Shown here piece after piece: positions 26,322 through 35,161 of a stretch of 64,000 bases of DNA. Location of the stretch: the NCBI RefSeq assembly GCF_050389775.1, contig NZ_CP177145.1, positions 246,366-310,365 of the forward strand, in the 5' to 3' direction. A model generated the notes under the pieces. That model was given only the letters and a program-made list of their open reading frames with translations, searched no databases and was not told the origin of the DNA. The translations under genes were made by a program, and so were the position numbers. Numbering within the stretch: the stretch's first letter is position 1; each line of letters begins with the position of its first letter. The DNA is from Marinibacterium sp050389775. GTDB taxonomy: Bacteria > Pseudomonadota > Alphaproteobacteria > Rhodobacterales > Rhodobacteraceae.

Positions 26322-27352
26322 GCCTTTGCCTTTCTCTCGGCCAGCCGGATGCGGGGATTGATGATCGACACGATGACATCGACGATCAGGTTGGTGATCA
26401 GGAACATCGCCGCGATGACCAGGACGACGCCGACGATGGCATCCAGGTCCTTGCGCAGGATGACCTCGACGCCGTATCGCGACAGGCCGGGCCAGACAAA
26501 GACCCGTTCGACCAGGAAGGCATTGGCCAGCATGGCCGCGAAATCGAGGCCCAAGATGGTCAGTGTCGGGATCAGCGACGGCCAGAAGGCAAACCGGCGC
26601 GAGATGCGGTCTTCGCGGAACCCATAGGCCCGGGACATGCCGATGAAGGGCTTGCGGTAGGTCTCGATCATCGACGACCGGGTCAGCCGGGCGGTCTGGC
26701 CGATGCCCGACAGGGCAAGGGCCGTGGCCGGCAGGATCAGGTGGTAGAGCGCGTTGAAGAACGTCGAGACCTGGCCGTTGAGCAGGGCGTCGATCGTGTA
26801 GAACCCGGTGATCAGGGGCGGCGCGTCGATGCCGTTGGACAGCCGGCCTTCAAGCGGGAAGATCGGCCAGATATAGGCAAATGTCAGCTGCAGGATGACG
26901 CCCCAGACAAAGGCCGGCGTACAGACCGCGATGACCGACAACAGCCGGGCGACATGATCGGGCCAGCGCCTCTGGAACCGCGCGGCGAGCCGGCCGAGCG
27001 GCAGGCCCAGCAGGATCATCATCGCCCCAGCATAAAGCACCAGTTCCAGCGTGGCCGGGAAATAGGTGGCGATGTCCTGTGTCACGGGCCGCTTGGTGTA
27101 AAGCGAGGTGCCCAGGTCACCATGCAGCAGGTCGCGGATGAACCAGCCGTATTGCACGACGATGGGGTCGTTCAGGTGGCGGGCCTCGCGCAGGGCGTCG
27201 ACCTGGGCCTGGCTGGCGTTCGGCCCCAGGGCGATCCGCGCCGGATCACCCGGCACGATGCGCGCGATGAAGAAGATCAGGGTCGAAACGCCGACCAGCA
27301 CGAGAACCGAAATGGCCAGCCGGTGCAGAAGAAGTCGAAGGACGGGGTTCAT
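26318..27352 (-). CDS. Dipeptide/oligopeptide-type ABC transporter permease (DppB-like)
   Basis: A 344-residue permease. The first helix is followed by the DppB hallmark ARIVPGDPARIALG (about residues 29-42) and later by an EAA loop (SRAYGFREDRISRRFAFWPS). Six transmembrane helices are expected. It follows the racemase gene by three bases and couples to the DppC-like gene. With the binding protein encoded further upstream this completes the importer. Confidence 0.93.
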   Translation of the reverse strand: MNPVLRLLLHRLAISVLVLVGVSTLIFFIARIVPGDPARIALGPNASQAQVDALREARHLNDPIVVQYGWFIRDLLHGDLGTSLYTKRPVTQDIATYFPATLELVLYAGAMMILLGLPLGRLAARFQRRWPDHVARLLSVIAVCTPAFVWGVILQLTFAYIWPIFPLEGRLSNGIDAPPLITGFYTIDALLNGQVSTFFNALYHLILPATALALSGIGQTARLTRSSMIETYRKPFIGMSRAYGFREDRISRRFAFWPSLIPTLTILGLDFAAMLANAFLVERVFVWPGLSRYGVEVILRKDLDAIVGVVLVIAAMFLITNLIVDVIVSIINPRIRLAERKAKA

Positions 27353-27355
27353 GGT

Positions 27356-28129
27356 TCAGAACTCCACGCGGTTGCCGATATCGGGCGGGGAAAGGGAAGC
27401 GGCCTCGATCTCGGGGCCGGATGGCGCGACCGACCCGCCGATGCGGCCGGGCGTCCAGCCGAAGGCGCGGCTGGCATGGGCCAGCCCCTCGGCCTGGATC
27501 AGGGGGGCGCGCACGGCGTCGATCATCGGCACGCCCAGGCGGTCGCCGATCTTCATCGCCGCCTGGTATTCCAGCGTGCAGCCCATCAGGATCGCCTCGG
27601 CCCCGTCGTCCTGCACGGCGCGGGTGGCTTCTTCGAGGATGCGCGCCTCGGTCGTGGCGTGATCGGTCAGCAGCTGGTCGGTCAGGATGCCGAGCGGCCG
27701 GATCGAGGCCAGCCGGCCTTCGGCGCCGTAACCGCGAATGCGCCGCCGGGAATGGCCCGCGGCCTTGGCCGTGGGCGACAGCACCGAGAACCGGGCCGAC
27801 AGGGCCCCGGCGATTTCCAGCGCCGAGATGCAGGGCCCGGTGACCAGCATCGGGCCGGACACTTCGCGGGCGGCTTCCAGGGCGGTGTCGTAGAAACAGC
27901 CGATGATCATGGCGTCATAGCCCGCGCGCCCGAAATGCAGCGCGGTGCGCACGACCTGCGGGATCGCCATGGCCTCGAAGGCATCGTATTCCAGGTGCGC
28001 CGGCACGCTGCCCGGCGCGAAGGAGATCACCGTGCCGGTCAGCCCCGGCCGCCCGGCCGCCTTCAGCGCCTCGGCCATCGGTTCGTCATCCCTGTCGGTG
28101 CCGACAGGATTGACCCAGAGTAGTCGCAT
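27356..28129 (-). CDS. Asp/Glu/hydantoin racemase family protein
   Basis: A 257-residue protein with the family start MRLLWVNPVGT and the paired cysteines C78 (IIGCFYD) and C184 (LMGCTLE). It differs clearly from the racemase of the first operon and carries a C-terminal extension of about 30 residues. The start at 28129 is preferred because it gives the family N-terminus, and GGGAGATCCCC precedes it. Sitting between the binding-protein gene and the permease genes, it may convert the stereocentre of an imported hydantoin, amino acid or lactam before ring opening. Confidence 0.87.
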   Translation of the reverse strand: MRLLWVNPVGTDRDDEPMAEALKAAGRPGLTGTVISFAPGSVPAHLEYDAFEAMAIPQVVRTALHFGRAGYDAMIIGCFYDTALEAAREVSGPMLVTGPCISALEIAGALSARFSVLSPTAKAAGHSRRRIRGYGAEGRLASIRPLGILTDQLLTDHATTEARILEEATRAVQDDGAEAILMGCTLEYQAAMKIGDRLGVPMIDAVRAPLIQAEGLAHASRAFGWTPGRIGGSVAPSGPEIEAASLSPPDIGNRVEF

Positions 28130-28154
28130 GGGGATCTCCCGGGTTGGTCGGTTG

Positions 28155-28181
28155 GCCGCGGGGAACGATGCCCCCCGCGGC
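28155..28181 (-). other. Stem-loop after the peptide-type binding-protein gene
   Basis: A perfect 9-bp stem (GCCGCGGGG / CCCCGCGGC, 9-base loop) sits ten bases beyond the binding-protein stop codon, in the 61-base gap before the racemase gene. It has no T-run. As with the hairpin at 13342, it probably stabilises the binding-protein message or causes partial termination. Confidence 0.55.
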
Positions 28182-28190
28182 GCGAGGGCC

Positions 28191-29774
28191 TCAGTCGGTG
28201 ACGCGCATGTCCTTGAACAGCATCGAGAACGCAGAGATCGAATACCGCTTGCTGTCATCCATCAGGTTCGGCACTTCGACCCCGTTGCGGATGCCGTAGA
28301 CACCGGTGAACTCGTAGGCATAGATCGCTGGCGCCAGGTCGCGCAGACGGCCGTTGAGGTTGCGATAGATCTCGGCCCGCTTCTCGGGGTCGGTCTCGGT
28401 CCGGCCGGCTTCGAGATAGCCGTCGACCTCGTCATCGGCCAGGTAGGATGCCGACATCCAGGTATGGGGCACGGTCGAGCTGTACATGTTGTACATCAGC
28501 GAATCCGTGTCCGGGGTGCGCGTCGACACCGCGATCTCGATGGCATGGGGCGCGGTGGCCGGCTCGGTGACCTGCTGGGTGATCAGCGCCCAGGGCGTGC
28601 GCGTGACCTTCACGTTCATGCCCAGCTGGGTGAACGTCGCCTGCATCAGCAGGGCCAGCCGTTCGCGGGCCGGCACCTCGGCGATCCAGGCCAGGTCGAG
28701 TTCGTATTCGTCGGGCGCGTATTGGCAGGCTGCCAGCTCTTCCTTGGCCTTTTCCATGTCCTGCGCGGGCATCGGCCGGTCGAGATCGGCCCCGTAAAGC
28801 CCCTGCGGCGTGGCCCCGTTCATCGCGATGCCCTGGGCCATGTCGTCGGTCACGGCCAGCAGCTGCAGCGTGGTCGCGTAATCGTAGGCATAGGTCAGCG
28901 CCAGCCGGCAATGCACGTCGTCCAGCGGCGGGCGCTGGGTGTTGAGCATGATGTATTCGCCCGTCCCGCCCGGCTCGGCGGCCAGGTGCACGGTGCCATC
29001 GGCTTCCATCGCCTTGAGCACTTCGGGCGGCAGCCACAGCGACGAGATGTCGTGTTCGCCACGCGACATCAGCGCGCGCACGGTCGAGGCTTCCAGCGAA
29101 TAGCGATAGGTCACCTCGTCGGGCGCCAGGTCATCCATGGCCTGGCCGGTGTAATTGGGATTGGGCACCATGACCGTTTCGATCTGCGGATCATGTTCCT
29201 TGATCACGTAGGCGCCCGAACCGGCCGAGGTTTCCGACAGCCAGGCCGAGGCATGGTCGCCGTCGACTTCATGTTCCCTGGCCAGCGTGCTGTCGACGAC
29301 CGACAGCTGCACCAGCGAGGCGAGGAAGGGCGCAAAGGCTTCGGTCAGGGTGATCTTGACGGTACTGTCGTCGACCGCTTCGATCCCGGCCACCCGGCCT
29401 TCGAACAGCGACGACGGCCCCTGCCCCAACGCCATCAGCCGGTCGAAGGAATAGACCACGTCGGCCGCCGTCACCGGATTGCCGCTGGCAAAGGTCGCGC
29501 CGTCGCGGATGGTAAAGGTGTAATCCAGCCCATCGATGGTCCAATCGCTGGCCAGCCAGGGCTGCACGCCCGCGCCGCCCTGCTTGGGATAGACAAGCGC
29601 CTCGTAGAGGTTCACGCCCAGCACGGTATCGGCATAATCGGTGCCCTTGGCCGGGTCGATCTCGCCGACGGCGGATTCATCCAGCCGCAACGGGCGCTCC
29701 TGGGCGGTGACAGGGGCCGCGAGAAGCATCGCGGTCGAGCAGGCAAGGAGGCCGAGCCTCGTCAGGTTCTTCAT
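28191..29774 (-). CDS. Periplasmic substrate-binding protein, dipeptide/oligopeptide type (SBP family 5)
   Basis: A 527-residue binding protein with a signal peptide (MKNLTRLGLLACSTAMLLAA..VTAQ, about 26 residues) and the SBP_bac_5 motif FTIRDGATFASGNPVTAADV. The start at 29774 is chosen because it begins the signal peptide and follows GAGGAAGTAACC. It provides specificity for the importer encoded downstream. The lack of a cysteine lipobox argues for a soluble periplasmic protein. The ligand is unknown; HyuA/HyuB and peptidase neighbours suggest cyclic amides, pyroglutamyl or small peptides. Confidence 0.92.
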   Translation of the reverse strand: MKNLTRLGLLACSTAMLLAAPVTAQERPLRLDESAVGEIDPAKGTDYADTVLGVNLYEALVYPKQGGAGVQPWLASDWTIDGLDYTFTIRDGATFASGNPVTAADVVYSFDRLMALGQGPSSLFEGRVAGIEAVDDSTVKITLTEAFAPFLASLVQLSVVDSTLAREHEVDGDHASAWLSETSAGSGAYVIKEHDPQIETVMVPNPNYTGQAMDDLAPDEVTYRYSLEASTVRALMSRGEHDISSLWLPPEVLKAMEADGTVHLAAEPGGTGEYIMLNTQRPPLDDVHCRLALTYAYDYATTLQLLAVTDDMAQGIAMNGATPQGLYGADLDRPMPAQDMEKAKEELAACQYAPDEYELDLAWIAEVPARERLALLMQATFTQLGMNVKVTRTPWALITQQVTEPATAPHAIEIAVSTRTPDTDSLMYNMYSSTVPHTWMSASYLADDEVDGYLEAGRTETDPEKRAEIYRNLNGRLRDLAPAIYAYEFTGVYGIRNGVEVPNLMDDSKRYSISAFSMLFKDMRVTD

Positions 29775-29817
29775 CTGGTTACTTCCTCTGTTGGTCCGTG
29801 AGTGCGGGTCTTCTGGG

Positions 29818-31398
29818 TCATTGTTCGATAGGTTTGTTGGGGGCGGCATCGCCCCAGCCCCCTCCGTTCGCGGTTTCGATCAGCAGATCGTCGCCCGGGG
29901 CCAGGACGACCCCCGATGCGAAGGAGAAGTCCTGTCCCGTGCCATCCTTGCGGCGCACGGAAATCCGGTTCAGCCCGCCCTGGTCGCCGCCATTGGCGCC
30001 CCAGACGGGCACGCGCACATGGCTGTAGCCGGCGGCCAGCGTGGCGGTGCCGCGCGGGCGATAGCAGGTCGACATGCCCATGCCGCCCTTGTGCAGGCCC
30101 TGGCCCGCGTCGCTGTCCGACAGCCGACGCCAGCCGACATCGATGCCATAGCGGGCCTCGCAGATCTCGACCGGGCAGTTGAACGTGTCGCCGTGATTGG
30201 TCGAATACATGGCATGCAGCCCGTCGCGCTCGGCCGTCGCCCCCCAGCCGCCCATCTGCGGTTCGACCATCGTGTAGCGCCGCCCGGTGTCGGGATGGAC
30301 CCCGGCGATGACCGTCCCGCAGATCGAGGCGAAATGCCCGGCGGGCAGGCGGTCGGGCATGACCCGGGCCATGGTCTGCCACAGCATGTCCGACAGGCGG
30401 ATGCGGGTTTCGGAATAATAGCCGTGCGGGGCGGGGGCCGTGGCCTCGAAGATCGTGCCGGGCCTGGTGATGACCCGAAGCGGCCGGAACGACCCGGCAT
30501 TGGCGTAAAGCTCGGGGTCGGTCAGCACCTTGAAGATCAGCTGGCAGGCGATCAGCGTGCCATCGCGCGAGGTGTTGAACGGCCCGGGCTTCTGGGCCGG
30601 GGCCTCGGTCAGGTCGATGACGAAGGCCTCGTCGGTGATCTCGATCACCGCATGCCAGGTCTCGCCCTCGTCCTGTTCCTGGGCCACCGGATAGCGCCCC
30701 CGGGGCAGAGTGGCGAGGCCCGTGCGCGCCCGCTGCTCGCCCTCGGCAAAGGCCGCGGCAATGGCGGCCCGGAAGGTATCGGTGCCATGGGTCGCGGCCA
30801 TCTCGGCAATGGGCTTTGCCGCCCGCCGCCCGGCCGAGATCTGGGCCCAGAGGTCACCCATGCAGAAATCCGGCAGGCGGGAATTGGTGGCGATGATGTC
30901 GAACACGGCGTCGATCTTGCGCCCGGCATCAAAGAGCCGGATGCAGGGCAGGCGCAGGCCCTCCTGAAAGATCTCGACCGCATCGGCGGGCATCGACCCG
31001 GGCGTCATGCCGCCCACGTCGTTCCAATGGGCGATCGAGGCCGTCCAGGCCAGCAACTCGCCCTTCACGAAGACCGGCTGCGCCACCACCACGTCGTTCA
31101 GATGGGTGACCCCGCCCCAGTAGGGATCGTTGGTCACAAAGACATCACCGTCCTGCACGCTGTCCCCGTGCAAGTCGACGATCCGCTTCACCGCCTTGTC
31201 CAGCACGCCGACAAAGCCCGGGATACCCGCGCCCGAGGACACGATTTCTCCGGCCGCATCGGTGATGCCGGTGCCCACGTCGAGCACCTCGTAGATGATC
31301 GGGCTCATGGCGGTCTTTTTCAGCACGGCGAACATCTCGTCCGCCGCAGCCGTCAGACCGGCCTGGATGACCGCGCGTGTGAAGGGATCGTCGGTCAT
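29818..31398 (-). CDS. Hydantoinase B/oxoprolinase family protein (HyuB-2)
   Basis: A 526-residue B subunit. The segment KKTAMSPIIYEVLDVGTGI is nearly the same as in HyuB-3 (KKTAMSSIIYEVLDMGTGI), pointing to duplication within the operon. It has no HyuA gene next to it: its neighbours are an MDR oxidoreductase (one-base overlap) and the importer binding protein. It may share HyuA-2 or HyuA-1, or form mixed complexes. Confidence 0.92.
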   Translation of the reverse strand: MTDDPFTRAVIQAGLTAAADEMFAVLKKTAMSPIIYEVLDVGTGITDAAGEIVSSGAGIPGFVGVLDKAVKRIVDLHGDSVQDGDVFVTNDPYWGGVTHLNDVVVAQPVFVKGELLAWTASIAHWNDVGGMTPGSMPADAVEIFQEGLRLPCIRLFDAGRKIDAVFDIIATNSRLPDFCMGDLWAQISAGRRAAKPIAEMAATHGTDTFRAAIAAAFAEGEQRARTGLATLPRGRYPVAQEQDEGETWHAVIEITDEAFVIDLTEAPAQKPGPFNTSRDGTLIACQLIFKVLTDPELYANAGSFRPLRVITRPGTIFEATAPAPHGYYSETRIRLSDMLWQTMARVMPDRLPAGHFASICGTVIAGVHPDTGRRYTMVEPQMGGWGATAERDGLHAMYSTNHGDTFNCPVEICEARYGIDVGWRRLSDSDAGQGLHKGGMGMSTCYRPRGTATLAAGYSHVRVPVWGANGGDQGGLNRISVRRKDGTGQDFSFASGVVLAPGDDLLIETANGGGWGDAAPNKPIEQ

Positions 31399-32396
31399 CA
31401 GAGCCCCGTCTCGATCACGACCTTGCCGTGGCTGGTTCGCGGCTGGCTGAGGTAATCCCAGGCCTTGATGTAGTCTTCCATCGGATAGACCCGGTCGACA
31501 TTGGGCGTGAGGTCGCCGCCGGCCAGCGCCGCCTTCACGTAATCGATGCCCCTGGGCAGCAGCACCGGGTCCTGCACGTAGTTGAAGACCGAATAGGCCT
31601 GGAACACCGCGTTGGCCTGGAAGAGATCGGTGAACGGCAGCTCGGGCCGTTCGCCATCGAGCGAGCCGTAGTAATAGACCCGCGCATCCCGGGCCAGGCC
31701 CGGCCCGTATTGCCCGATCAGCCCGGCGCCCACGGGATCGAAGACCAGGTTCACGCCCCGGCCCCCGGTGATCTCTGCGATCCGCGCGGCCACGTCGTCC
31801 TGGCCGGTGACAATGACATGGTCGGCGCCCCGGGCGCGCATGTACTCGGCATGGGCGGGCGACCGGGTGGTGCCGATCATCGTTACCCCCCGGGCCTTGC
31901 CGATTTCCAGCATGGCGCTGCCGGCCGTCGAGGTGCCGGCCGTGACCAGCGCAAAATCCCCCGCGCCAAGCGGCGTGATTTCCGAGATCGGGAAATAGGC
32001 GGTCAGGTATTGCATCCAGACCGACGCCGCCTCGACCGGGCTCAGCCCCTCGGGCGCCTTGGTCACATAGGCCGGGTCCATCACCAGGCTCTCGGTGCTG
32101 GCGCCCTTGTCGTAGTAGAAATAGGGCAGCGTGCAGACCCGGTCACCGACCGTATAGCCCGCGACATCCGCGCCCATGGCGTCGATCACGCCGCAGGCCT
32201 CGATGCCCACGCGGGCCGGGAACCCGGGGAAGGAGAACGAATACTTGTCCTCCATCAGGTTCATGTCGCCCCAGTTCAGGGCAAAGGCCTCGATGGCGAT
32301 GCGGATCTCGCCCGGCCCCGGCTCTTGTGCGGGCACGGTGTCAAGCGAGAGGCTCTTGTAGCCGCTGTAATCGTGGATCTGCCAGGCGCGGGGCAT
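31398..32396 (-). CDS. Zinc-independent MDR oxidoreductase (quinone oxidoreductase-like)
   Basis: A 332-residue medium-chain dehydrogenase/reductase. The N-terminal GroES-like domain contains ALNWGDMNLMEDKY, and the Rossmann domain contains VTAGTSTAGSAMLEIGKARG (about residues 150-169). The catalytic zinc Cys/His set is absent, as in quinone oxidoreductases. It probably reduces or oxidises a carbonyl or enone intermediate with NADPH. It is three bases after the M24 peptidase gene and overlaps HyuB-2 by one base. Confidence 0.88.
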   Translation of the reverse strand: MPRAWQIHDYSGYKSLSLDTVPAQEPGPGEIRIAIEAFALNWGDMNLMEDKYSFSFPGFPARVGIEACGVIDAMGADVAGYTVGDRVCTLPYFYYDKGASTESLVMDPAYVTKAPEGLSPVEAASVWMQYLTAYFPISEITPLGAGDFALVTAGTSTAGSAMLEIGKARGVTMIGTTRSPAHAEYMRARGADHVIVTGQDDVAARIAEITGGRGVNLVFDPVGAGLIGQYGPGLARDARVYYYGSLDGERPELPFTDLFQANAVFQAYSVFNYVQDPVLLPRGIDYVKAALAGGDLTPNVDRVYPMEDYIKAWDYLSQPRTSHGKVVIETGL

Positions 32397-32399
32397 GTC

Positions 32400-33506
32400 T
32401 CAGGCCCCTGCCACGGCCACGTCGCGCGGCAGTTCCGAGAATTTCACCGCGCCGTCCTTGGTCAGGTAGACGATTTCCTCAAGCCGCAGGCCGAACCGGC
32501 CGGTCAGGTAGATGCCCGGCTCGATGGAAAACACCATGCCCTCTTCGAGAACCGTATCGGACGAGCCGGTCATGTAGGGCGGTTCATGCACCTCGATCCC
32601 CAGCCCGTGGCCGGTCCGGTGCAGGAAGAAATCGCCATAGCCCGCCTGGGTGATGTGATTGCGCGCGGCCTCGTCGATCTCGCGCGCGGTGACGCCCGGT
32701 TTGGCGGCTCGCATGGCGGCCTGGACGGCGCCTTCGACGATGGCATGGATCTCGTCATAGCCTTCGGGCTTGTCGCCGACGACGCACATGCGGGTGATGT
32801 CGGATGGCATGCCATCCAGCCGCGCGCCGATGTCGATGACGATGGCATCGCCCTTCTGGATAACGGTCTCGCCGGTCTGGTGGTGCGGGAAGGCCCCGTT
32901 GCCGCCCGTGCCGATGATGCCGAATTCCAGCTTGGCGCCGTCTTGGGCAAACCGGTCGATGACGATCTGCTTGACCTGGTTTTCCGTCATGCCGGGCTTG
33001 ATCGCGGCAAAGGCCGTTTTCATCGCCTCGTCGGCCAGCAGGGCGCTGGTCTTCAGCCGGGCAAGTTCGTCGGCATCCTTCATCATCCGCAGACGGCCCA
33101 GCGTCGAGGTGGTGAAGACATGTTTTGCGCCGGGCAGCAGGTCGAGCAGGGTCAGCGCGAAATCGGCGCGCATGCCCTCGTCGATGGCCACGACCATCGC
33201 GCCCTGGCCCTTGACCGCCGCCAGCGTCGCATCCAGCGCCGCGCCCGGGCCTTCGGCATCGGCCCACAGGTGCATCGGCAGGTCGGTGTGCTGGCCGGCG
33301 CTGTCGGCTTCGAGCGCGGGCATGGCAAATTCGGCACCGTCCTGGGTGACCAGCAGCAGCAGCAGGCGTTCGTCACCATGGGGCTGAAAGCCCAGCAGCC
33401 ATTGCATATGCGGCCCGGGACCAAGCGCCAGCAGCTCGACGCCTTCGTCCTTCATCGACGCGCGCAGGGCCGCCATGCGGTTTGTGATCACATCCTTGGG
33501 CATCAC
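32400..33506 (-). CDS. M24-family metallopeptidase (Xaa-Pro dipeptidase-like)
   Basis: A 368-residue pita-bread-fold enzyme. An N-terminal creatinase-like domain (about residues 1-130) precedes the catalytic domain with the full metal-ligand set D224, D235, H299, E328 and E342 (DIGARLDGMPSDITR, HRTGHG, SIEPG, LRLEE). This supports a dinuclear metal aminopeptidase rather than creatinase, which lacks most of these ligands. It overlaps HyuB-3 by four bases. It may trim proline- or pyroglutamate-containing dipeptides delivered by the importer. Confidence 0.92.
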   Translation of the reverse strand: MMPKDVITNRMAALRASMKDEGVELLALGPGPHMQWLLGFQPHGDERLLLLLVTQDGAEFAMPALEADSAGQHTDLPMHLWADAEGPGAALDATLAAVKGQGAMVVAIDEGMRADFALTLLDLLPGAKHVFTTSTLGRLRMMKDADELARLKTSALLADEAMKTAFAAIKPGMTENQVKQIVIDRFAQDGAKLEFGIIGTGGNGAFPHHQTGETVIQKGDAIVIDIGARLDGMPSDITRMCVVGDKPEGYDEIHAIVEGAVQAAMRAAKPGVTAREIDEAARNHITQAGYGDFFLHRTGHGLGIEVHEPPYMTGSSDTVLEEGMVFSIEPGIYLTGRFGLRLEEIVYLTKDGAVKFSELPRDVAVAGA

Positions 33507-35161
33507 GCCTCTCCCTCGTATCCGTATATTGTCCTTGCGGTTTCCGGGCTGATCAGCCCGTCGCGCAGGTCGCGGGCGACCATGTCGCGGGGCCGGTCCT
33601 TGGGATCGCCCAGCCCGCCGCCATTGCCTGTGATCACACGGATCACATCGCCCGGTTTCGTCTTCTTGTTCGACACGAATGCAAATTCGCTGGCCTCGCC
33701 TTCAGCCGGCATGAAACGCACGTAATTGGCGCTGCCGTCATGGCCTCCGTCCAGCCCCCAGGCCGGGAATTTCGAACGGGTATAGCCGATGGTGACATAG
33801 CCATCCTCGGAGCGCGTCCGGTAGTCGATGACCACGCCGCGCCCGCCGGTCAGGCGGCCTTCGCCGCCCGGCGCGCAGTTCAGCTCCATCCGGTCGATGA
33901 TGACGCCGTTGCGGGCCTCGTTGATCTCGGCGGGGCAATTGTAGGTCTCGCCGTGGAAGGACGAGAAGATCGCCGAATTGCCGTCGCGCCCGGCCGCCGC
34001 GCCCCAGCCGCCGACCTGCGGCTCGATGATCGTGTAATGCCGGCCCGTATCCGGGTGCACGCCGCCGATGAAGGTGCCGCAGACGGATGCGAAATGCCCC
34101 GCGCCCAGCCGGTCGGCCATGTAGGGTGCCAGGCAACGCCACATGATGTCATAGGCGCGCAGTTCGAGTTCATAGTAGAACCCCATCGCCGCCGGCTCCT
34201 GCGCGTCAAAGACGCTGCCCTTGCGGGTCAGCAGCTCGATCGGGCGGAACGACCCGGCATTGGCCAGCCCGCGCGGATCGGTCAGCGACTTGAACAGCAT
34301 CTGCGCAGACACCATCACCCCGTCACGGCAGGAATTGGTCGGCCCGGGCGACTGGTCGGGATTGTCGCGCAGGTCGACGATGAACTTGTCGTCGGTGATC
34401 TCGATCTTGACGTTGAAGACGGACCCGTCGTCCTGTTCCTCGTCCAGCTCGAACTTGCCCTTGGGCAGATCGGCGAGCGCGGCGAGCGAGACCTTTTCGC
34501 CGTGATCCATGAAGTCGGCCAGCGCCTGTTCGAACGCCGCGACGCCGTATTTGTCGGCCAGCTGGGTCAGCCGCCGGGCGCCCACGCGCACCGACGAAAT
34601 CGCCGCCCAGACATCGCCTTCCAGCACGTCTGGCATGCGGCTGTTGACCGTCAGGATCTCGAAGACCGAGGCGATGGGCTTGCCCGCCTCGACCAGCTGG
34701 ATCGCGGGCAGGCGCAGACCCTCCTGAAAGATCTCGGTCGCCTCGCCGGTCAGCGAGCCCGGGGCCATGCCGCCCACGTCCGAGTTATGCGCGATATTGG
34801 CCGTCCAGGCGACCAGCTTGCCCTCGGCAAAGACCGGCATGGCGACGATGATGTCGTTCAGGTGGGTGACGCCGCCGTAGAAGGGATCATTGGTGGCATA
34901 AACGTCGCCGTCCTTGACCACATCCGCCGGGAACTTGGCGGCGATGACCTTCACGGCCTTGTCCAGCACGCCGACAAAGGCCGGGATGCCCGCGCCCGAA
35001 GACGCGATCTCGCCCTGCGCATCGAGAATGCCGGTGCCCATGTCGAGCACCTCGTAGATGATCGACGACATGGCCGTCTTCTTCATTGCCACGAACATCT
35101 CGTCGGCGGCGGCCTGCAGCGAGTTCTGGATGATCTCGGAAGTGATCGGATCAAGCGCCAT
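33503..35161 (-). CDS. Hydantoinase B/oxoprolinase family protein (HyuB-3)
   Basis: A 552-residue B subunit beginning DPITSEIIQNSLQAAADEM, closely like HyuB-2. It follows HyuA-2 with stop and start overlapping by one base, the standard arrangement for a co-translated A/B pair. Together they would form an ATP-dependent hydantoinase, oxoprolinase or lactamase. Confidence 0.93.
   Translation of the reverse strand: MALDPITSEIIQNSLQAAADEMFVAMKKTAMSSIIYEVLDMGTGILDAQGEIASSGAGIPAFVGVLDKAVKVIAAKFPADVVKDGDVYATNDPFYGGVTHLNDIIVAMPVFAEGKLVAWTANIAHNSDVGGMAPGSLTGEATEIFQEGLRLPAIQLVEAGKPIASVFEILTVNSRMPDVLEGDVWAAISSVRVGARRLTQLADKYGVAAFEQALADFMDHGEKVSLAALADLPKGKFELDEEQDDGSVFNVKIEITDDKFIVDLRDNPDQSPGPTNSCRDGVMVSAQMLFKSLTDPRGLANAGSFRPIELLTRKGSVFDAQEPAAMGFYYELELRAYDIMWRCLAPYMADRLGAGHFASVCGTFIGGVHPDTGRHYTIIEPQVGGWGAAAGRDGNSAIFSSFHGETYNCPAEINEARNGVIIDRMELNCAPGGEGRLTGGRGVVIDYRTRSEDGYVTIGYTRSKFPAWGLDGGHDGSANYVRFMPAEGEASEFAFVSNKKTKPGDVIRVITGNGGGLGDPKDRPRDMVARDLRDGLISPETARTIYGYEGEA

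Noticed and set aside
32400..33506. Creatinase assignment for the M24 protein
   Set aside because: All five dinuclear-metal ligands are present, whereas creatinase lacks them; Xaa-Pro dipeptidase is the better fit despite hydantoinase neighbours.
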